Part shown: positions 35,770-46,704 of the stretch, one piece after another
Layout of the letters: every line of letters begins with the position of its first letter
How positions within the stretch are numbered: the stretch's first letter is position 1
Origin: Sceloporus undulatus
Lineage: Eukaryota > Chordata > Lepidosauria > Squamata > Phrynosomatidae
Direction of reading: 5' to 3'
DNA length: 64,000 nucleotides
NCBI RefSeq assembly: GCF_019175285.1
Contig: NC_056523.1
Span: 180,094,238-180,158,237 of the forward strand
Program-made: the position numbers and the translations under genes
Notes under the pieces: model-generated
The model's input: only the letters and a program-made list of their open reading frames with translations
The model's database searches: none
What the model was told of the DNA's origin: nothing

Positions 35770-36340
35770 CATCTTTCCCTAGGATTCAGAGTAAGAATCA
35801 TGGTGTTTTTTTAAAAAAAGAAATAAAAACTTAAACCATAAAAATGATGCTGGGAGATGCCATATTAAAATGCCTAACTTGAAATTCAAGTTAAACTTCT
35901 CCCTGGGGCCAAATTATATATGACCTTCAGTTGTGTGATGTTTGATGTCTTGATTTTTCTCTTCCCTTTCCCCACTGCAAACTTGAGCCATGGGAGAGTG
36001 AAATAACTAGTGAAATGTTAGCAAAGAGGGCTTCTTAATTCTTTCTCCTCCAGTATCACCCTCCCCAAATAAAATCTACTTTCTTTGCAACACACTTCTC
36101 ATTTTAACCAAAGACAAATCCTCTTGATTGAGAAAGAATTACAAAGTCCATTTCCCTTTGCCAGCCTTCCAGTACAAATTGTTTTGTTCATTTGTGCCAT
36201 TATTTCAGCAGCTTAAGCCTTGCCTTTCAAGTTTGCTGCCTCAAGGTGCCTAACAAATATAAAATGTATGCCATAAAATAATATAGGAGGAACGACATAG
36301 AATCAAAGCACGTTTTAAAAAACCCAATAAGGCTGTTGCA
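35770..36340. other. No gene seen
   Basis: Single-copy-looking sequence, no element or exon recognised. Confidence 0.4.
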
Positions 36341-36344
36341 TAAA

Positions 36345-36450
36345 TGTTGTTTGATTTTATTTCATTTTTAATTTAAGCTGTTTATATACCACTTTCCCCA
36401 GTTGCTCAAAGCAGTTTACAAGCAGATAATTATTTAAAATACAGATAAAA
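36345..36450 (-). mobile_element. LINE 3' end fragment
   Basis: Reverse complement of a LINE ending with GTAAACTGCTTTGAGCAACT and GTGGTATATAAACAGC. Confidence 0.55.
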
Positions 36451-36837
36451 CAAGTAAATGACGAGAATTTATTCCAGAAGATGAGCTCAAAAGAAGGGAA
36501 TTGTCATTGTCATTGAAGTCAGTAAAATGCCTTTAAAATGACTGTCAAGAGCAAGAACCTCAAAGACAGTAAAGAAGGTGATAGGCTTGCAGATATAGGT
36601 AAGAAACACTGTAATATAGATCCACTACAAAAGGCCTTCTCTTTGGACACAACTCCTCTAATCTCTGAACAGTGGCATTGCTTGGACTTAAGCTACACAT
36701 CTGGGGCCCTGAAACACCAGGGAGAAATGCTGTGTTTATGCACAAGCTAGATCAACTACATTTTAAGGATCAGATGGTGTGGGATATCTAAATAGCAACA
36801 AATATATATTTTAAATGAAAATAGTTCTGTTATTGCT

Positions 36838-37018
36838 TGACATGTGCCTTCAAGTTGATTCCAGATTTTGGTGATCTAATATTCAGTCTTTCTTGGCAAG
36901 ATTTATTCAGAGGGGGTTTGCCACTGCCTTCCTCTGCGGCTGAGAGAATGTGTTTTGCCCAACGTCACCTAAAAGGCTTCTGTGGCTGAGCAGGAATTTG
37001 AACTCTGGTCTCCCAGGG
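36838..37018 (-). mobile_element. tRNA/CORE-headed SINE
   Basis: Tail GTGCCTTCAAGTTGATTCC, core GTGTTTTGCCCAACGTCAC, head complement GAACTCTGGTCTCCCAGG. Confidence 0.78.
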
Positions 37019-37121
37019 TGCAACCACCCTGCAAAAATAATCCAGTTTGACACCACATTAACTGCCAAGGGTGAATGCTATCAGATTCTGGGAATTGTAG
37101 TTTGTTGTGGCACACAACAAC

Positions 37122-37122
<1 letters not shown>
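37017..37122. mobile_element. Fold-back element FB1, one arm
   Basis: AATAATCCAGTTTGACACCA to GGGAATTGTAGTTTGTTGTG, then interrupted by a TG run. Confidence 0.7.

Positions 37123-37123
<1 letters not shown>

Positions 37124-37168
<45 letters not shown>
37124..37168 (+). repeat. (TG)n microsatellite
   Basis: About 22 TG units. Confidence 0.95.
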
Positions 37169-37170
<2 letters not shown>

Positions 37171-37171
37171 A

Positions 37172-37330
37172 TACAGATACCTTGGGCAAGTTACATGCTG
37201 TCAACCTCAGAGGATGGAAATGGCAAATCTCCTCTGAAGAAATCTGCCAAGAAAACCCTACGACAGGGTCACTGTAAGTCTTAGGGTCACCATGAATAAA
37301 AAATGACTTGGAAGTACACAATGACAACAG
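37172..37330 (+). mobile_element. tRNA/CORE-headed SINE, 3' part
   Basis: Core CCTTGGGCAAGTTACATGCT and tail AATGACTTGGAAGTACACAA. Confidence 0.75.
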
Positions 37331-37334
37331 TATT

Positions 37335-38428
37335 ACAGAAGTCACTCCCAGGTGCTCCCTAGGCATGACTCTCTGGCCAAGTAGTCACTGGAAGTGTGTT
37401 GTATCTATTCAGACTGCCACTGTTTGCATGACTAAACTAGCTGTTGCTGCTGTGAATGCACCTGCTATTACATTGTAGATAGTTTTGGGAATTGGCCGTA
37501 AGTAACCAGAGAGTAAACCCTTCAATCATCTCCATTGAGGAAGAAGACATGCTAGGTCAGAAAATATAATTTCCCGCCAATCTCAAGCTTCCCCCTTCTC
37601 ACTCTTTCTCTCTCTCCCACTTTCTCTTTTTAAAAAAGAAAAGAAAAAAGAAAATAAGTGCTAGGGGAGGGGAGGTGGGAATCTATCCTTTCTAAAGCGC
37701 CTCTCCTTGTTCCTGCACCTCTACTGAAGCACCATTAAAATGATGGATAGTATAGACTTATCATTAGGGCTGCAAACATCCATTGAGCAAAGCACTGCTT
37801 GCAGATTAAAACTGACTGAATAAAGCAAATCTACTTGCTGCAATGAAAATTATGAAAATTACATCATGTTGCTGCCATACGATTCTGTCATTGTTGAATA
37901 CTTAATTGATTAATTGGTGGGTACCCTAAAAGTCAGATGACTTTAATCAGCCAAAACCAAGGAATCCATTGATAAGCCTTGATTGTTATGCATTTATTCT
38001 ACTACCTCCAAAACACACATACACACACACGCAAGCTATTAATCATGTATGTTTCAGACTTTCTTCAGGGCCCGAGCTTGTAGATGAGGAATGCATAGGA
38101 GCATGAGATTTCATGCTGTCCTGTAATAGATCTGCATTATCTATCTATTATTGCTATTAGGTGATGACAGTGTGCTTAGTCCTGTTGCAATATAGCACAG
38201 AAACCTCAACAGAGAGGCAATTAAGTGTCACATATGGCATAGCTTGCTACCAGCAAAGCCCTACAGCGATTTTCTATTTAAAAGCAAAGCAAATTGACAT
38301 AAATCGAGCTTTTAAGAATGAGAACATACAGAAGTCAGTAAAGGTGCCAAATCTGCACACTGTCACCATAGCTGTGTCTTTAAGAACAACATGATGCGAG
38401 GCAGATATTAGAGAAAGAAAGAGAGAGA
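37335..38428. other. Single-copy block, candidate conserved non-coding DNA
   Basis: No repeat recognised. The part 37740-38010 is AT-rich with clustered homeodomain-like words (TTAATTGATTAATTGG) and SOX-like CATTGTT. No exon seen. Confidence 0.35.
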
Positions 38429-38429
38429 G

Positions 38430-38557
38430 AGAGGTGTAGTGGTTTGAGTATTGGATTAAGGCACTGGGAGACCAGAGTTCAAAACCCTGGTTATCCATGG
38501 AAACCCATTGGGTGAGCTTGGGCAAGTCACTCTCTCTCTCTCAGCTTTAGAGATTTT
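38430..38557 (+). mobile_element. tRNA/CORE-headed SINE, 5' half
   Basis: Head GGTGTAGTGGTTTGAGTATT, B box GTTCAAAACC, core GAGCTTGGGCAAGTCACTCT. It stops where the next copy's tail begins. Confidence 0.8.
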
Positions 38558-38762
38558 CTGTTGTTGTTGTTTTGTGCCTCCTAGTCATTTTTTACTCTTA
38601 CTGACCCTAAGGCGAACCTATCATAGAGTTTTTTTGGCAGGTTTCTTTATAAGGGTTTTCCTGCATTGTCATCCCCTAAGGCTGAGAGATTGTGACTCGC
38701 CCAAGTTGACCCAGTCAGTTTTTATGCAGAGAATCAAACCCTGATCTCCAGAGTCAGAGGAC
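38558..38762 (-). mobile_element. tRNA/CORE-headed SINE, opposite sense
   Basis: Tail complement TTGTTGTTGTTTTGTGCCTC, core TGTGACTCGCCCAAGTTGAC, head CAAACCCTGATCTCCAGAG. Back-to-back with the previous half copy. Confidence 0.8.
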
Positions 38763-38811
38763 TTTATCACGGAGGGAGAGTGGGGGGGGGGGGGGGGTTT
38801 TAACCAGCGAA

Positions 38812-39312
38812 AATCAAGAGAAAATCATGAAAATCATCCAATTGCGATTAACATTTGCACACGACGTCAATCCCAGGAATAAACAGGCAATAAACAGCAA
38901 CAGTTGGACAGTGAAAAAAGTGGATAAGAAGAAAATCAATTCATTTGAAATCTGGTGTTGGAAAACAATGTTAAGGATACCCTGGCCACCCAAAAAGACA
39001 AACAAATGGGCACTTGAACAGACCAAGCCTGAAATCTCTCTGGAAGCCAAGATGATCAAGTTGGGGCTGTTATACTTTGACCACATCATGAGAAGGCACA
39101 GCTTATTAAAAAAGACAATAATGTTATGAAACATAGAGGGTAGAAGAAAGAAAGTCCACATGCCAAATGGATAGACTCTATTAGGGAGGTCATGGGTATG
39201 AATTTGCAGGACCTAAGCAGAGAAATGGGTAACGGGTCTTGGAGATGTCTCATCCATTGAGTTGCCATGAATCAGGATCAACTAAGGGTAGTTAACAATG
39301 ACAGTAATAACA
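38812..39312 (+). mobile_element. RTE/BovB-like LINE 3' end
   Basis: Reads INSFEIWCWKTMLRIPWPPK and SLEAKMIKLGLLYFDHIMRR, the C-terminal RTE/BovB-like segment; the frame is lost near 39129. The tail GAGTTGCCATGAATCAGGAT ends in TTAACAATGACAG-type repeats. Confidence 0.75.
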
Positions 39313-39596
39313 AATTAGGAACATACATACACACACACACTTTCAAGGCAATTCTGATCCAATAAGCCAGAAAAGTGGAGCCAGACCCTGAGATCTGTGA
39401 AAGCTACACCACAAGGAGTTTGCACTCCACAGAGCTGGAGCTGATGACGGTGCCTTGCCAAATGAGGCCACCTTTTGCTGCTGCTAGCAGAAGTATTTCT
39501 GGTAGCTTTAGGGAATGTGCCGCTCCAAGCGTCACTAGCAGCCAGCAGTGCCAAGTCCAAAGCCGTATTCCAGCAGCTGCTGCAGGCTGAAGTCTA

Positions 39597-39772
39597 AGGC
39601 TGCTACCACACTGCAGAAGTAATGACACCACTTTAACTGCTATGGCTCCATCCTGTGGAATCCTGGGAATTGTAGTTTGTTGTAACACCAGAGCTCTCTG
39701 ACAGAGAAGGTGAAATATCTCTCAAAACTACCAATCCGCAGCATTGAGCCATGTCAGTGAACACGGTGCACA
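39597..39772. mobile_element. Fold-back element FB1 copy, right arm truncated
   Basis: AGGCTGCTACCACACTGCAG, then GGGAATTGTAGTTTGTTG. The right arm fades after TTGAGCCATGTCAGTGAAC. Confidence 0.8.
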
Positions 39773-40429
39773 AACTTGGAGTCGAGATTCTCTGGTCTTT
39801 TTAAAATTTCTTTCCAGACTGCAGTATCAATGCAGAGAACCCAAATCCTGGACCAGATGGATTGTTGGTCTTACCCTTTCTGGCAGCTCTCATGTTCTTA
39901 CGCTGCTTGATTCACATTGAGGTGCCCCAAGGGCCTCTTGTTCAGGATGAAAGGTGCTTTATGATGTAGTTACTGCACAAACACATCCCAGCCACTAAAG
40001 ATCATTCCTTGGAAGAGTTGTAGCTTTAATTTCAACACACACACACAGCTGAAACCCAGCTTGCATGATTGCTTTCTCACTCTCCAAGCAACTTCTCTGC
40101 TTTGCAATAGAAGCACCCATGCTTAATGGATGCTTCGCTGATCATGAGAATCAACCTCTCTGGAAATGGCTGCATTTTTAAAAAAAGGACAGAGAGTGAG
40201 TCAAGGCCAATAGTGGTCTGGGATGCTGAAAAACAACTGGGAATAGTTATTTTTTAGGACTACAGTTCTCAGAATCCACCAGGCAGAATGGCGGGTGACC
40301 ACGCTGGTGGTGCAGTCGTTTGAGAGTTATAGCTCCCCAAAAGGAAATTTTCAAGGCTGCGGTTGAAGTGTTGGTGAAGAACTGCAAGCCCCTGGGTCTG
40401 TTTATTTCCTGCAACCGCTGAAGCTGAGA

Positions 40430-40565
40430 TAGGAATGTTAAGGGCTTAGTTAATCATTAATGAGCTAAAAAAAATCTAGTTCAATTACATTAATGTAAGA
40501 AGTGGGAAAATTTAACTGTTATGTTTATTTTCAATTGCCATTTAAGTTAAAGTTAAAAGCCTGTA
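40430..40565. other. AT-rich single-copy block, candidate conserved element
   Basis: Contains TTAGTTAATCATTAATGAGC and CAATTACATTAATG, clustered TAAT/ATTA words without a repeat explanation. Confidence 0.3.
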
Positions 40566-40682
40566 CAAGATCCCTTACCAGAAAGAAGCTGGAGAATGCT
40601 ATACGTGATTTTAAACTCACCCACTGACACCATCTATGTTTTGAACGCAGGAGAGAGGAGAAATTGCACAGATCTTTGAAAC

Positions 40683-41032
40683 ATCTTTTCTTGTTATGCC
40701 TTCAAGTCATGTCAAACTTATGGCGACCTTAAGGCCACCCTACGATGGGATGTTCTGGGGCTGAGAGTGTGTGACTCAACCAAGATTACCCAGTAATAGA
40801 ATTCAAAGATATATCCGTGTTAGTCTGTAGAATCAGTATGGAGAGAGCTCTTGTCATACCTTTGAGACTAACTGAAAGAAAGAAGTTGGTAGCATGAGCT
40901 TTCATAGGCTAAAGTCTACTTAATCAGATGCAAGATTATTTAGTGAATTTCCATGGCCAAGCAGGGATTCGAACCCTGTCTCCATAGTCATAGTCCAACA
41001 CTCGAACCACGACTCCATGCTGGCTTTCATCT
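40683..41032 (-). mobile_element. tRNA/CORE-headed SINE split by another short repeat
   Basis: Tail part 40683-40800 (TGCCTTCAAGTCATGTCAAA, GTGTGACTCAACCAAGATTA), insertion 40803-40930, head part 40935-41032 (CAGGGATTCGAACCCTGTCT). The insert carries ACTAACTGAAAGAAAGAAGT, the family at 31505. Confidence 0.8.
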
Positions 41033-41101
41033 CTTCTACCCCACCTAAACCTTCCTCTTCCTTTCCTTTCCCCCTTCTCTTATAATCTCATCTCCTTAAC
41101 C

Positions 41102-41251
41102 CAGGGACGTAGCCAAGGGGGGGGGTCTTGGGGTCCGGACCCCCCCTTCCATTAGAAATTGAATGGTGGTGCTGCTGTGCGCTGCACCAAGCCCCATTAT
41201 ATGTGGCACTTGTCGGACCCCCCCCTTCCTAAAATCCTAGCTACGTCCCTG
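41102..41251. mobile_element. Short hAT-type MITE (CAGGGACGTAGC)
   Basis: TIRs CAGGGACGTAGCCAAGG and CAGGGACGTAGCTAGGA; flanks CTTAACC on both sides (41095-41101 and 41252-41258), or 8 bp with one change. 150 bp. Confidence 0.8.
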
Positions 41252-41254
41252 CTT

Positions 41255-42090
41255 AACCTCACCTTCTCTTCAGTTTATTGATTCGCATCTCAGCAAAAGC
41301 CCCAGCAATGAGGGTTTAAAAATCCACTTTTCTGGAACTGATGAAGGAGTCTTTAGGTGTCCAGATGTAGAGAAGACCAGATCTCTTTCAAGTTGCCCTC
41401 ATTATTCTTTCATCTGGTCTGAAAGTACCTCTCCAAAGGAAATTTTTCTTCAGACCCCAAATTTCTAGCATTGGAGTCACTTATAACATGAGCTGAACAT
41501 TTAGAAATACAGTTTAGGAATCCAAAGTAACGCGTAATTCAGAGTTACCATGGGCATGCAAACACAGCAGATAGAAGAATTATAGGTGCAAAAGCTTTTC
41601 AATTGCCTTATTCTTTGCAGCGCTAAAAATCTGGGGAATACAGGGAAAATTTCATCTGGGGGTAAAATTAATATTTGGAAGAAGAATGCCCTAATTTTGT
41701 CCCTTCTCTAAATACTTTCTCTTCCTTTTTTTCCCTTTCCTCTTGGAGCCACTGAAAGACTTGCTGAACAAGTTAAGGAAAAAGTTAATAACCCCTTTTC
41801 TTAAAAAAAGAAAAGAAAAAAGGTTAAAATGTATACTTGTGCCCAATACAGTTCCAGGACCAATACCCACATGGACCTTTCATTTGGCCAAAATGGAATG
41901 GGCTAGCCTCCACCCTGTTCACCTTAACTTGTGCACTGCTCTTGATGGAGAGGAATGAAATGTCCTCCTTCCACCTCTGTTGAAAATTTCATTAGGAATT
42001 ACTGGTAAATGTATTTTTTAAAAGTTGAACTTGACAATCTCTTTACTAATTTTACTAACCTTTCACTCAACACTGATGTGCTTTGAGTGT
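41255..42090. other. No gene seen
   Basis: No repeat or exon recognised. Confidence 0.45.
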
Positions 42091-42092
42091 GT

Positions 42093-42159
42093 CTACCTGC
42101 ATGACAGGAGGTTGGACTGGATGGTCCTTATCTTCTCTTCCAACTCTGTGATTCTATGT
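42093..42159 (+). mobile_element. CR1 LINE 3' tip
   Basis: GGAGGTTGGACTGGATGGTC and CCAACTCTGTGATTCTATG. Confidence 0.75.
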
Positions 42160-42585
42160 AAGAGGTTTACGTGCTCCTGGCAGATAGAGAAACTCCCCCA
42201 GTAAGAATAGTAGCTGGTGATGGGAGCCCTCTTTATAATGAAACAGCAGGCCAGTTAAAGTTCTGCCAGAAGCAGCAGCTGATAACAAAAGAGGGCACTT
42301 CAATATAGAAGTGGGGGATAAATCTTTCAAAGTATCTGTGCATAGGACAGGGATGTGGAACCTGTGGCGCTCTAAATATTATCAGACTACAGTTTCCATC
42401 CATTCTTGCCAGTACATAAAATGGTAAGAGCTGTTGGGAAAATCTGGCAGGCCACAGTTTTCCTTGGCCCTGACAGAGAAACAGTTGAGCATTGTGCAGT
42501 TAGCAGTATGTGCATAGTGTTAACAAAAATACAAAAGACTGAGGGGGGGATGTCATTATCCAGAAGCACTCTTTATTTATTTTAT

Positions 42586-42750
42586 TTTTTTGTTGTTGTC
42601 TACCTTTCAGTCGTTTCTGACTTAGGCAATCCTAAGGTGAACCTATCACCGGGTTTTCTGGGGCTGAAAGAGTGACTTGCCCAAAGTCACCCAGTGGGCT
42701 TCCATGGCACAGTAGGGAACTGAACCCTGATCTCCAGACTCATAGTCCAA
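42586..42750 (-). mobile_element. tRNA/CORE-headed SINE, interrupted
   Basis: TTTCAGTCGTTTCTGACTTA, core GAGTGACTTGCCCAAAGTCA, head CTGATCTCCAGACTCATAGT; the head resumes at 42896 (GCTCAAGCCACTGCC) after a LINE-end insertion. Confidence 0.8.
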
Positions 42751-42825
42751 TTTTAATTGTCTTTTAATTTGTTATTGTAAAAATGATTTAATACTTTACA
42801 ATAAAAAATTAAAAGACAATTAAAA
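42751..42825. repeat. Near-perfect 31-bp inverted repeat (hairpin)
   Basis: Arms 42751-42781 and 42795-42825 differ at one position, with a 13-nt loop. The left arm begins TTTTAATTGTCTTTTAATTT. Confidence 0.9.
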
Positions 42826-42895
42826 TTTGTGAGCCGCCTTGGGTCCCTCTCTGGAAGAAAGGCAGCATAGATATAAAATAAATAAATAAATAAAA
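42782..42895 (+). mobile_element. LINE 3' end with (AAAT)n tail
   Basis: GTGAGCCGCCTTGGGTCCCT, GAAAGGCAGCATAGATATA and about four AAAT units. Inserted in the SINE head. Confidence 0.75.
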
Positions 42896-42919
42896 TGCTC
42901 AAGCCACTGCCTAATAGTA

Positions 42920-44480
42920 AAATTGGTCCAGGTGTGACCACAACTTTTTTTCTGCAAGTACCTTATCTGAGTGCATTCTTTTGATATTTTGCTGTATATA
43001 CATTTTTTGTGATTTTTGCTTCCCTATCCAAAATCTCTTGTTCTTCAATTTATATGTTTTTGCGGATGGCGGAGATGAGTTTCCATGTGGCTCTTAGCCG
43101 CAGATGGTATGGAGGGTAGTGCAGTCTGATAAAAACAAGGTGAGAGGCGCCATCAATAATATTCCATTATTCCAGGATGGGTGAAACCTCTAACACAACA
43201 TTGACAAAGTGTGGCCCATACTCCCATTCATACCCACTGTGGCTTGTGGGTCTCTGCTTCCTAATCTCCATCCTATCCCCTCACAGTTTTTGGCTTAGAA
43301 TAATTGGTCTAAAGATTTAGAGATCACAGTTGACCATTACATAGGGGGAAAAATGGGGTGTGTAAATGGTATTCATGGAGATGAGTCAGAAAGTTTGCTT
43401 TTGTCCTTTGAGTTCCTGGGATACAGATATGACCTGCAGGACTCTGAAAGTTGCAGACTCCAATTCTAGAAGAACAGATGAGGTTGTTTCTCCCCTTGAT
43501 CACTTGCTGGAAAAGTTCCTAATTGCTCCGCTGAGTCGAAATATAGTCGAAGGAATTTGTCCAGGATTATGTTCCAAGTTCCTTCTCTGCCTCAGACCCC
43601 AGGAGAGTCCATGACCAAAACTCCCTTGTGTCCCATTTTCAGATTTCCCAAGCATTTTCAGAAAGGGCAACAGCAGTAGCTGCTGCAAAGCCTTCCTTTT
43701 CTCCACCTTTCCCTAAACCCATGCAGCTGCCCCTTCTTTCTTCCCAGAATGAAGGAGACAGCATTAAATCAAAATCTATGTTTCCCAGGCTCATTTACTG
43801 ACAGGAAACATAGCTGAGCAACAAGTTAAGTACACGTGGAAGGCATGGGGAGCCAATTCCAGCAATACCCCTTTATAGGCCCATCAGAGAGGGACAGACA
43901 AGGCACATCTATTCAGACTGTTCCCCCATGGCAAACATAGGCAGATCATCTCCCCAATGGCCTCCTCTTCCTCTCCCTTTTTGTTTTTCTCTCTCTCCTC
44001 CTCATCCGCTTCTGTACAGCTGATGTGCCACGTGAAATTTATCTCCTTGCTTCCCTGCTGTGAAAGCTTTATTTCCTGAGCCCAGATGTTTGGTTTTGTT
44101 GCCTTGTTTTAATTAGATTCTTTTCCGTTAGTGCTTTCACAAAGTATCATAATTGCCTGAAGTACATGGCAAAGAAGAGAATCAAGATGTTAGATGGAGA
44201 AAGAAAGGAGGAGCCAGTAGTAAATGGGGGTGGAAGGGATAAAGGACTGGCACAGAATGGCCAAGACAAGGAGGAAACTCTGGACTTTGTATTTAAGACT
44301 GCTTATGGCTGGCAGATGGCATAACTCCAGCAATGTACCAACCATTTTGCTAACCACTTATAAGCATATAAGCCACAGGTAACAGACTCTCAGCTTGGGT
44401 ATAAACAATGGCATAGGCAATAGTGAGCCATAATGAAGTGGTAAATTTTGGAGAGAAGGCACCCAACACCATGCTCCTTG
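42920..44480. other. No gene seen; one AT-rich block
   Basis: Mostly single-copy-looking. 44030-44170 contains TGTTTTAATTAGATTC and CATAATTGCCTGAAG and could be a conserved element. No exon recognised. Confidence 0.4.
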
Positions 44481-44576
44481 TAGCGTCACCTTCTAACAGC
44501 AACCAGCAATGCAGTTAGCTATGGTGATCTGCCTCAGCAAACCAGGTCTGACTTTAATTAATGTCACACTAACCAG
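44480..44576. repeat. Unclassified repeat U1, copy 2, left part
   Basis: Ends in AATGTCACACTAACCAG, the counterpart of AATGTCACACTAATCAGG in the uninterrupted copy near 2330-2346. Confidence 0.75.
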
Positions 44577-45115
44577 TAGTGGCATCACTAGGATTGGTGT
44601 CACTCAGTGTGGTAACTCATGGTATCACCTCCTCCCATACCACACCATACAGAATCCTTAGTAATGGTTCTTGTACTACTGTTACTCATTAATCATAATC
44701 CCTGCATATTGCTGAATTTCATGGTAATAATTGTGACATAAAACTATTAGCAAAATTAAAATTATACCTTTAAATTACAATATCATACACACAGTATCGG
44801 TGCATTTACATATGCGTAGTTTCATGTGGTTGAAGTGAAAGTTTTGTAAAAGGGGATATTTTTAAAGAAAATTTTAAAATAATAAAAATGTTAATTAAAA
44901 AAATATATTTTAATTACAATTTTTTAAACTGCTTTCTCCTTCCACTGAGCCTCACCACATTCACCCCATCTCTTCAGTGTTTCAAAGGGATGCAGGCAAA
45001 TGCCATAGCCCATTCATGCCAAATAGGAGATGTTTGAAGAGCAGTGGTATCACCCCTCCCAAAGAGTGTCATTTTGTGCAGTCCGCACCCCCCACGTCCC
45101 CTAGTGATGCCACTG
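44577..45115. mobile_element. hAT MITE with exact 8-bp target duplication
   Basis: TIRs TAGTGGCATCACTAGG and CAGTGGCATCACTAGG; duplication CTAACCAG at 44569-44576 and 45116-45123. AT-rich interior, 539 bp, no transposase. Confidence 0.92.
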
Positions 45116-45470
45116 CTAACCAGCTTTTCAGAGCATGGAGCTGCCTCCTCATCCAGGCTTTGGATGCTGGGTGGCCCCTGGAGGCAACTTACCTTTCCCT
45201 TCACTTTTAATGGCAGACGTAAGATGCTAGGAATAAGCAGGAAGGAACCATCAAGCATGGTCTCTTGACTGCTGAGCAATGGGGGAACCAGTGCAAGATG
45301 TGTGTAGGAATTAGGAAGGCAAGAGATGTACTTGGGTGGCTCCACATGGAAGGGACCATAGAAATTTTAAAGGCAAGGGAGCACAGGGTTGCAAAATACC
45401 TTAAATGTTCTAGGCAGGTTTTTTGGCCACAGAGGAACAAACCTTGAAATCAGGAGCAGCGATGTGGAAG
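45116..45470. repeat. Unclassified repeat U1, copy 2, right part
   Basis: Continues the match to 2346-2718: GTGGCTCCACATGGAAGGGA, ATTTTAAAGGCAAGGGAG, TTCTAGGCAGGTTTTTTGG. Confidence 0.8.
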
Positions 45471-45477
45471 AGGCTTT

Positions 45478-45745
45478 GATGTTGTTAACTGCCTTCAAGT
45501 TGACCTTTAGTCATGGCAACCCTGTGAATGAGACATCTCCAACCTCTCCGCTGAGGTCCTGCAGGTTCAGGCCCATGGTTTCCTTGACTGAGTCTATCCA
45601 TCTGGCATGTAGTCTTCCTCTCCTTCTACTGCTTTCCATATTTCCTAGCTTTCTTGTCTTACCAGTCCATCATGCCTACTCATGATGTGGCCAAAGTACA
45701 ACAGCCTCAATGTAGTCATTCTGGATTCCAGGGAGAGTTCAGGCT
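45478..45745 (-). mobile_element. RTE/BovB-like LINE 3' end
   Basis: The reverse strand reads a DRSRRRGRLHARWMDS-like segment (SRRRGRLHARWMDSVKETMG) and ends GTCAACTTGAAGGCAGTTAA, the tail shared with the SINEs. Confidence 0.75.
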
Positions 45746-45756
45746 TCCCAACCGGA

Positions 45757-45785
45757 ATCATAGAATCCTAGAGTTGGAGGAGAAG
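45757..45785 (-). mobile_element. CR1 LINE 3' tip
   Basis: GAATCATAGAATCCTAGAGT, complement of the CR1 octamer end. Confidence 0.65.
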
Positions 45786-46155
45786 AGGATTTGGTGACTG
45801 GCAAAATGTTTTCCTTGCCCATCATCCCTGCTAATGAATAGTCCTGGTGCTCTGACCCTGTGAACCCTGGTTCCACTGCATCACTGGTTGTAAGGTAACT
45901 GTGGCCCACTCAGAGAAGAAAGGACAGGAGCACAGGATTATGCAGACTATTACAGGTAGTGTGGTTGAGTATTTTGTTAATTTTTGTTGTTATATCTGTT
46001 ACTTTTGTTTTGATTTTATTGTTGTGTGTCATCAGTTTGTCTTCTCTGAAAAGTGTACTTTGTTGTGCTTTGTGCAGCAAAAGATCTGATTTGGTGTTTC
46101 GAGCTGACGCCTCCCCCTCCAACACACACACACACTCCTCATGTTCCCTTTCTTA

Positions 46156-46550
46156 GGAGTTCATCACATGGGACAAATCCTGCGCAGAAACTAGATTTAA
46201 AGTGAATACAACACACTTTTGTGAATTGTTTTTCATATGATGTTCAGTGTTAACCCAAACAGAAAACAGGAAAAAAAACACAAATGCGGGTTGTTTTTCA
46301 GATGACATTTGCATGAAAGAGAATTAATGTGAAAATAACCTGAACGGAAACCTACAAAAACCTCTCCTTTTTACTTTCAGGTAATTCCTAAAAGTAGAAA
46401 GTAGTGTTTTTGTTGGCTTTCCGTTTGGGTTATTTTTCACATTATTTCTCTTTCCGCTAGTGCTTCTGAAAAACAACCAACATTTGCAGGTGTTTAGTGA
46501 ATTTTAAAATCCTGTTTCTGCATGGGATTTGTCTCCGTGTGATAAACTCC
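46156..46550. mobile_element. Harbinger-like MITE with TTA duplication
   Basis: TIRs GGAGTTCATCACATGGGAC and GGAGTTTATCACACGGAGAC; TTA on both sides (46153-46155 and 46551-46553). 395 bp, no coding capacity. Three-bp TWA duplications are typical of PIF/Harbinger. Confidence 0.75.
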
Positions 46551-46704
46551 TTAGCTACATTAAAAGGCTCTTGGTTTTATCAGTTCAATTTCTGTAAAAG
46601 CTTTATTAAATCAAAAAGGTGGATTTTTGATTTCATAGTGGCTTTGAGTGCTGGAGCTCAGATCTCATTGCTGCCTGTATGCTGTGTATGTCCTTGAGCA
46701 AATT

